Of a stretch of 10,420 nt of DNA, positions 7,099-10,420 are shown one piece after another. This DNA comes from Candidatus Aminicenantota bacterium. Lineage in GTDB: Bacteria; Acidobacteriota; Aminicenantia; Aminicenantales; Saccharicenantaceae. Made by a program: the position numbers and the translations under genes. The first letter of the stretch is position 1. Each line of letters starts with the position of its first letter. The DNA lies in NCBI GenBank assembly GCA_022867105.1, contig JALHVH010000191.1, forward strand, positions 1 through 10,420, in the 5' to 3' direction. The notes beneath the pieces are model-generated. The model made no database searches. It had not been told where the DNA came from and saw nothing but the letters and a program-made list of their open reading frames with translations.

Positions 7099-8901
7099 AT
7101 GTTCAAGAAAGACAGGATCTACGAGGACCTTTCGCCCATCCTCAAGAGGGTCAGGGTGGTTTTCTATGTGCTGGGAGGCTTGCTCGCTCTCATCCTTGGT
7201 TATTACTGGAAGGTCCAGATCCTGGACCACCAAAAATATTGGCAGCTGGCCGAGTCCAACCGTCTCAGGGAGAGGGCCTTGCCTGCCCCCCGCGGCGTGA
7301 TCACGGAGAGGAACGGAAAGATCATACTGGCGAACAATACGGCCGGCTTCAAGGTGTCCATCATTCGGGAGAACATCAAGGATTTCGAGGCGTCCTACAG
7401 GAACATCAGCCATCTCCTCGGTATCGACGAAGCCGACATCAAGGCGAGGATCGAGAAGTACGGCTCCGTCGCGGCGTTCCAGCCCATCGTGGTCAAGGAC
7501 AATCTCACGAGCGAGGAGGTCTCCCGGATCGAGGCGAGGAAGCTGGAGTTCCCGGAACTCGAGGTTGAGATCGAACCCAAGAGGTCCTATCCCTTCGGGG
7601 CTTCGGCAGCCCATGTCCTCGGGTACGTTCAAGAGCTCTCGCCCGAGGACTTCAAGACCGGCGTGGCAGGCAAGCGGCATTGGGGGGACATGGCCGGGAG
7701 AACGGGCATAGAACGGCAGTACGACGACGTGCTCACCGGGGAAGACGGACGCCTCCTGGAGATCGTGGACAGCTTTGGCAGAAGCCGGGGAGAGATGGCC
7801 AGGGAAGGGCCCCGGCAGGGGAAGAGTCTGCGGTTGTCGCTGGACTATGATCTCCAAAAGAAGGCCGAGGAACTCCTACAGGACAAGGAAGGGACCATCG
7901 TGGCCCTGGACCCGAAGACTGGAGAGGTCCTGGCCCTGGCCAGCTTCCCGACCTATGATCCGAATAAGTTTATCAGCCGATTCACCCCGGAAGAGTGGCT
8001 GAGCCTCATCAATGACCCGGCCTATCCGCTCGAGAACCGGGCCATCCGCGGACTCTACTCTCCCGGGTCCATTTTCAAGATCGTCATGGCTGCGGCCGGG
8101 CTCGACTCCGGCTTCGTCAACGGGCGGACGGTCTATTTCTGCGGAGGTTCCCAGGAAATCTACGGGAATGTCTTTTCCTGCTGGTTCAAGCCCGGACACG
8201 GCATGATGAACCTGACCAACGGGATCAAGAACTCCTGCAACGTCTATTTCTATAATTTGGGCCGGAGGATGGGCATCGAACCCATTGCCTCATACGCCAG
8301 GCTGATGGGGCTCGGTCAGAAGACGGGCATAGACATTCCCGGAGAAAAAGAAGGCCTGGTGCCCGACCCGGAGTGGAAGCTGAAAACGTCTAAGGCGCCC
8401 TGGTACCGGGGGGAGACGATCTCCGTCTCCATCGGGCAGGGCCCCCTTCTCGTCACCCCGCTCCAGATCGCCGACATGGTTGCCTGCGTCGCCAACAGGG
8501 GGGTCCGCATCATCCCCCGACTGGTCTTTCCGGAGGGTGGAAAGGAAGAAAGCGGGAAAACGGCCGTCCCCATCAAGCGCGAAACATTCGAGACGGTCAT
8601 CCAGGGCATGTGGATGTCCGTCAACGACGAAGGGACGGGAAGAGGCGCCAGGGTGGAAGGGTTCGACGTCTGCGGCAAGACCGGTTCCACGCAATGGATC
8701 AGCACAGAGCGGGCGGATAAACTGCAGCATCAGGGGAAGGAAATCAAGAAGACCCACTCCTGGTTCGCCGGCTTCGCGCCGAGGTCCGACCCGAAGATCG
8801 TGGTCACGGTGCTGGTCGAGTTCGGCGGGTCCGGCGGCGCGGCGGCCGCTCCCTTGGCCGGGCAGTTCTTTGACGTCTATAGGAAGAAATATGATCGATA
8901 G
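7099..8901 (+). CDS. mrdA: Penicillin-binding protein 2 (elongasome DD-transpeptidase)
   Basis: Class B penicillin-binding protein that cross-links the glycan strands made by RodA. Length 600 residues (E. coli 633). Seen: cytosolic tail, one membrane segment at about 19-36, the pedestal/dimerisation domain starting with PAPRGVITERNG (63-73 region), an AGRTGIERQYDDVL linker near 199, then the transpeptidase domain with SxxK (S324-I-F-K327, nucleophile S324), SxN (S379-C-N381) and KTG (527-529). C348, C361, H367 and C380 form a probable zinc site. Start: the frame is open back to 6949, but that stretch overlaps mreD and reads as nonsense; the ATG at 7099 gives the usual MFKKDRIYEDL tail, 8 bases after the mreD stop. 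No good Shine-Dalgarno is present (only TAGG at the mreD stop), suggesting translational coupling. The end overlaps rodA by 11 bases. Confidence 0.96.
   Translation: MFKKDRIYEDLSPILKRVRVVFYVLGGLLALILGYYWKVQILDHQKYWQLAESNRLRERALPAPRGVITERNGKIILANNTAGFKVSIIRENIKDFEASYRNISHLLGIDEADIKARIEKYGSVAAFQPIVVKDNLTSEEVSRIEARKLEFPELEVEIEPKRSYPFGASAAHVLGYVQELSPEDFKTGVAGKRHWGDMAGRTGIERQYDDVLTGEDGRLLEIVDSFGRSRGEMAREGPRQGKSLRLSLDYDLQKKAEELLQDKEGTIVALDPKTGEVLALASFPTYDPNKFISRFTPEEWLSLINDPAYPLENRAIRGLYSPGSIFKIVMAAAGLDSGFVNGRTVYFCGGSQEIYGNVFSCWFKPGHGMMNLTNGIKNSCNVYFYNLGRRMGIEPIASYARLMGLGQKTGIDIPGEKEGLVPDPEWKLKTSKAPWYRGETISVSIGQGPLLVTPLQIADMVACVANRGVRIIPRLVFPEGGKEESGKTAVPIKRETFETVIQGMWMSVNDEGTGRGARVEGFDVCGKTGSTQWISTERADKLQHQGKEIKKTHSWFAGFAPRSDPKIVVTVLVEFGGSGGAAAAPLAGQFFDVYRKKYDR
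8140..8238 (+). other. Probable Cys3His zinc site in PBP2
   Basis: Codons for C348 (8140-8142), C361 (8179-8181), H367 (8197-8199, in GHG) and C380 (8236-8238, in SCN) have spacings of 13, 6 and 13. The zinc site reported for Acinetobacter baumannii PBP2 uses D350, D365, H371 and C384, with spacings 15, 6 and 13; the His and last Cys fall in the same GHG and SCx contexts. The two Asp ligands appear to be Cys here. Metal binding is inferred by alignment by eye. Confidence 0.6.
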
Positions 8902-9982
8902 AGGAGCCTTTCACGAGATCGATTGGACCCTGATCGGGCTGCTCATCGCCAACTCCGTCATCGGGGTCATCTTCATTTACAGTTCCTCCCATTTCCTTCC
9001 GGGCGACTATGCCATGAGGCAGGTCTTCTGGATTGTCGTCAGCCTGGCGCTCCTCTTTCTTCTCCTGGCCGTGGACTATAAGGTCCTCTTAGCCTACTCG
9101 CTTTATTTTTATCTGGCGGTGACGGTCGTCTTGGCGGGGTTGCTCCTCTTCGCCAGACTCGTGGCCCGCACCAAGAGCTGGATCACGCTGCCGTTCTTCC
9201 AGGTCCAACCATCGGAACTTGCCAAGATCGCCCTGATCCTCCTCCTGGCCCGGATCTTTTCTGAGTTCAAAAAAAGCACCATCAGCTCACACGTCGGCGC
9301 CCAGGCCATCATCCTTGTCCTCGTCCCTTTCATTCTCGTGGCGGCGCAGCCCGATCTCGGAACGGCCCTGACGTTCGTCCCGGTCCTTTTGGCCGCCCTC
9401 ATTCTTGCCGGCCTGAGGAAGAAGACAATCGCCATCCTGTTGGTCATATCGTTGGCCGCGGGCCTCGTCGGCTGGAACTTCGCCTTGAAGGACTACCAGA
9501 AAAAGCGGCTCACGACGCTCTTTTATCCCAGCCAGGACCCCAAAGGCGCCGGATACCACATCCTCCAGTCGAAGATCGCCATCGGGTCCGGCGGGCTGAC
9601 GGGCAAGGGTTTTCTCAAGGGGTCGCAGAGCCAGCTCCGGTTCCTGCCGGCCCGGCATACGGATTTCATCTTTTCGGTGATCGGGGAGGAGTTCGGTTTC
9701 CTGGGGGTTTTCTTCGTCATGCTGTCCTACTTTCTGATGCTGGCCAGGATGTTCCTTTCCGTGGGAATGGCCCGGGACAGGGCCGGGGTCTATATCATCT
9801 TCATGGCCTCCATGCTCATCGCCTTCCAGTTCTTTGTCAACGTCCTGATGATCATCGGGCTTTTCCCGGTGACGGGAGTGCCGCTGCCCTTGTTGAGTTA
9901 CGGCGGTTCCTCGCTCGTCTCCAATTCCCTGGCCGTCGGTCTCGTCATCAACGTAAGGATGAGGCGGTTCGCCAACGTCTGA
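8891..9982 (+). CDS. rodA: Peptidoglycan glycosyltransferase RodA (SEDS family)
   Basis: Polytopic SEDS-family polymerase that builds glycan strands from lipid II together with PBP2. The 363 residues match the family (E. coli 370), with about ten hydrophobic segments. Seen: RFLPARHTDFIFSVIGEEFG, whose Asp (D258) corresponds to the essential extracellular-loop Asp of SEDS proteins, QPDLGTAL earlier in the protein, and the C-terminal signature GVPLPLLSYGGSSL. Start: the frame extends far upstream inside mrdA, but that part is a shadow; the ATG at 8891 gives MIDRGAFHEIDW and has AGGA at 8881-8884, 6 bases away. It overlaps the mrdA end by 11 bases. RodA rather than FtsW is favoured by the neighbours, as the division genes are absent. 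Confidence 0.95.
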   Translation: MIDRGAFHEIDWTLIGLLIANSVIGVIFIYSSSHFLPGDYAMRQVFWIVVSLALLFLLLAVDYKVLLAYSLYFYLAVTVVLAGLLLFARLVARTKSWITLPFFQVQPSELAKIALILLLARIFSEFKKSTISSHVGAQAIILVLVPFILVAAQPDLGTALTFVPVLLAALILAGLRKKTIAILLVISLAAGLVGWNFALKDYQKKRLTTLFYPSQDPKGAGYHILQSKIAIGSGGLTGKGFLKGSQSQLRFLPARHTDFIFSVIGEEFGFLGVFFVMLSYFLMLARMFLSVGMARDRAGVYIIFMASMLIAFQFFVNVLMIIGLFPVTGVPLPLLSYGGSSLVSNSLAVGLVINVRMRRFANV

Positions 9983-9988
9983 TCTTCC

Positions 9989-10012
9989 CTCGAGAATCTC
10001 GGGCCCCTTTTT
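9989..10012 (+). terminator. Possible weak intrinsic terminator after rodA
   Basis: CTCGAG (9989-9994) pairs with CTCGGG (9998-10003) as a 6-bp stem with one T-G wobble and a 3-base loop. Four C's intervene before five T's (10008-10012). The stem is short and the T-tract is displaced, so termination would be inefficient at best. Position after the last elongasome gene is the main support. Confidence 0.3.
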
Positions 10013-10030
10013 AGCGCGCCGGGAATCGAC

Positions 10031-10036
10031 TATGAT
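10031..10036 (+). promoter_or_regulatory. Candidate -10 box before the radical SAM gene
   Basis: TATGAT at 10031-10036 matches five of six -10 bases, but no good -35 lies 16-18 bases upstream (the T-run at 10008-10012 is there instead). It ends 8 bases before the ATG, so transcription from it would give an essentially leaderless message. The alternative is simple read-through from rodA, 62 bases upstream. Confidence 0.25.
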
Positions 10037-10044
10037 ATAAGGCC

Positions 10045-10420
10045 ATGGCCAAGAGCATGATCACGATCGACAAGAAACGCCTGGAGCGGGTCCTCCGGAC
10101 CGTGGAAAAGCCGGGGCGCTATGTCGGAGGGGAGTGGAACCAGATCCGCAAAGACCCCCGGAAGGTCAAGTCCAAGGTCGCCCTCGTCTTTCCTGACGCC
10201 TACGAGATCGGTATGTCCTACCTGGGGCAAAAGATCCTCTATCATATCCTGAACGCCCGGCCGGACGTCTTGGCCGAAAGGGTCTTCGCCCCCTGGCCGG
10301 ACTTCGAGCAGGGACTCAGGGGAGCCGATCTTCCCCTTTATTCCCTGGAGAACAGGATCCCGCTCCACGAGTTCGACATCGTAGGCGTTTCTCTCCTCTA
10401 CGAGCTCAATTATTCTAATA
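10045..10420 (+). CDS. B12-binding-like / radical SAM protein (TIGR03960-type), N-terminal part only
   Basis: Partial gene: 125 codons are present and the frame is open at the window end. The N-terminus (MAKSMITIDKKRLERVLR), then KPGRYVGGEWN at about 23-33, VALVFPDAYEIGMSYLGQKILY at about 47-68, APWPDFE near 84-90 and FDIVGVSLLYELNY near the edge fit the uncharacterised radical SAM family TIGR03960. In that family a cobalamin-binding-like alpha/beta domain precedes the radical SAM domain. The cluster motif CxxxCxxC is not in the window; it should lie downstream. Its function is unknown; genes of this family are often followed by a DUF2344-type partner (TIGR03936), or fused to it, and by ribonuclease G/E, which is what I would expect next. 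AAGG at 10039-10042 is very close to the ATG. A nested ATG five codons in (10057) is an alternative start. Confidence 0.85.
   Translation, partial: MAKSMITIDKKRLERVLRTVEKPGRYVGGEWNQIRKDPRKVKSKVALVFPDAYEIGMSYLGQKILYHILNARPDVLAERVFAPWPDFEQGLRGADLPLYSLENRIPLHEFDIVGVSLLYELNYSN

Noticed and set aside
8480..8890. N-terminal extension of the rodA frame inside mrdA
   Set aside because: Ser/Arg/Pro-rich shadow of the mrdA coding sequence; the ATG at 8891 with AGGA upstream gives the normal RodA start.
1..10420. A novel defence, mobile or biosynthetic system
   Set aside because: All gene-length frames are accounted for by housekeeping families (cell wall, formyl-Met cycle, transporter, radical SAM); no repeats, integrase, transposase or toxin-like genes are visible.

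Overview
The window is ordinary-looking, GC-rich (roughly 60%) bacterial chromosome, densely packed with housekeeping genes. It has no RNA genes, mobile elements, CRISPR arrays or phage genes that I can see. The protein set, the order mreB-mreC-mreD-mrdA-rodA followed by a TIGR03960-type radical SAM gene, and details such as the NVHFSLLPKYRG motif in Fmt suggest an Acidobacteriota/Aminicenantes-like Gram-negative rod. That placement is inference from memory of family patterns and was not tested by any search.

Layout. (1) Positions 1-835, + strand: a membrane-anchored, coiled-coil M23 (LytM-type) murein endopeptidase, probably cut at its 5' end by the window edge. (2) 836-971: a short convergent gap with a weak hairpin and a doubtful 14-codon ORF. 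(3) 2422 down to 972, - strand: a def-fmt operon (peptide deformylase, methionyl-tRNA formyltransferase) joined by a 4-base ATGA overlap and preceded by a good sigma70-type promoter. (4) 4568 down to 2544, - strand: a large OPT-family transporter with its own promoter. (5) 4572-4709: a divergent promoter region. (6) 4710-9982, + strand: the complete rod-shape (elongasome) operon mreB, mreC, mreD, mrdA (PBP2), rodA. (7) 9983-10044: a small gap with a possible terminator and a possible promoter. (8) 10045 to the end: the first 125 codons of a B12-binding-like/radical SAM protein that runs off the window.

How the genes work together. MreB filaments under the inner membrane organise MreC, MreD, the SEDS glycan polymerase RodA and the transpeptidase PBP2 to build side-wall peptidoglycan. 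The M23 hydrolase at the left edge belongs to the enzyme class that opens cross-links so new strands can be inserted. Def and Fmt are the two enzymes of the N-formylmethionine cycle. The OPT transporter has no visible link to either theme.

I found no new multi-gene system. The points most worth a second look are small: a Cys3His version of a PBP2 zinc site; an A8 slippery run just before the def/fmt overlap, with no Shine-Dalgarno for fmt; three genes whose best -10 box lies very close to the start codon; and the ambiguous start of the M23 gene.
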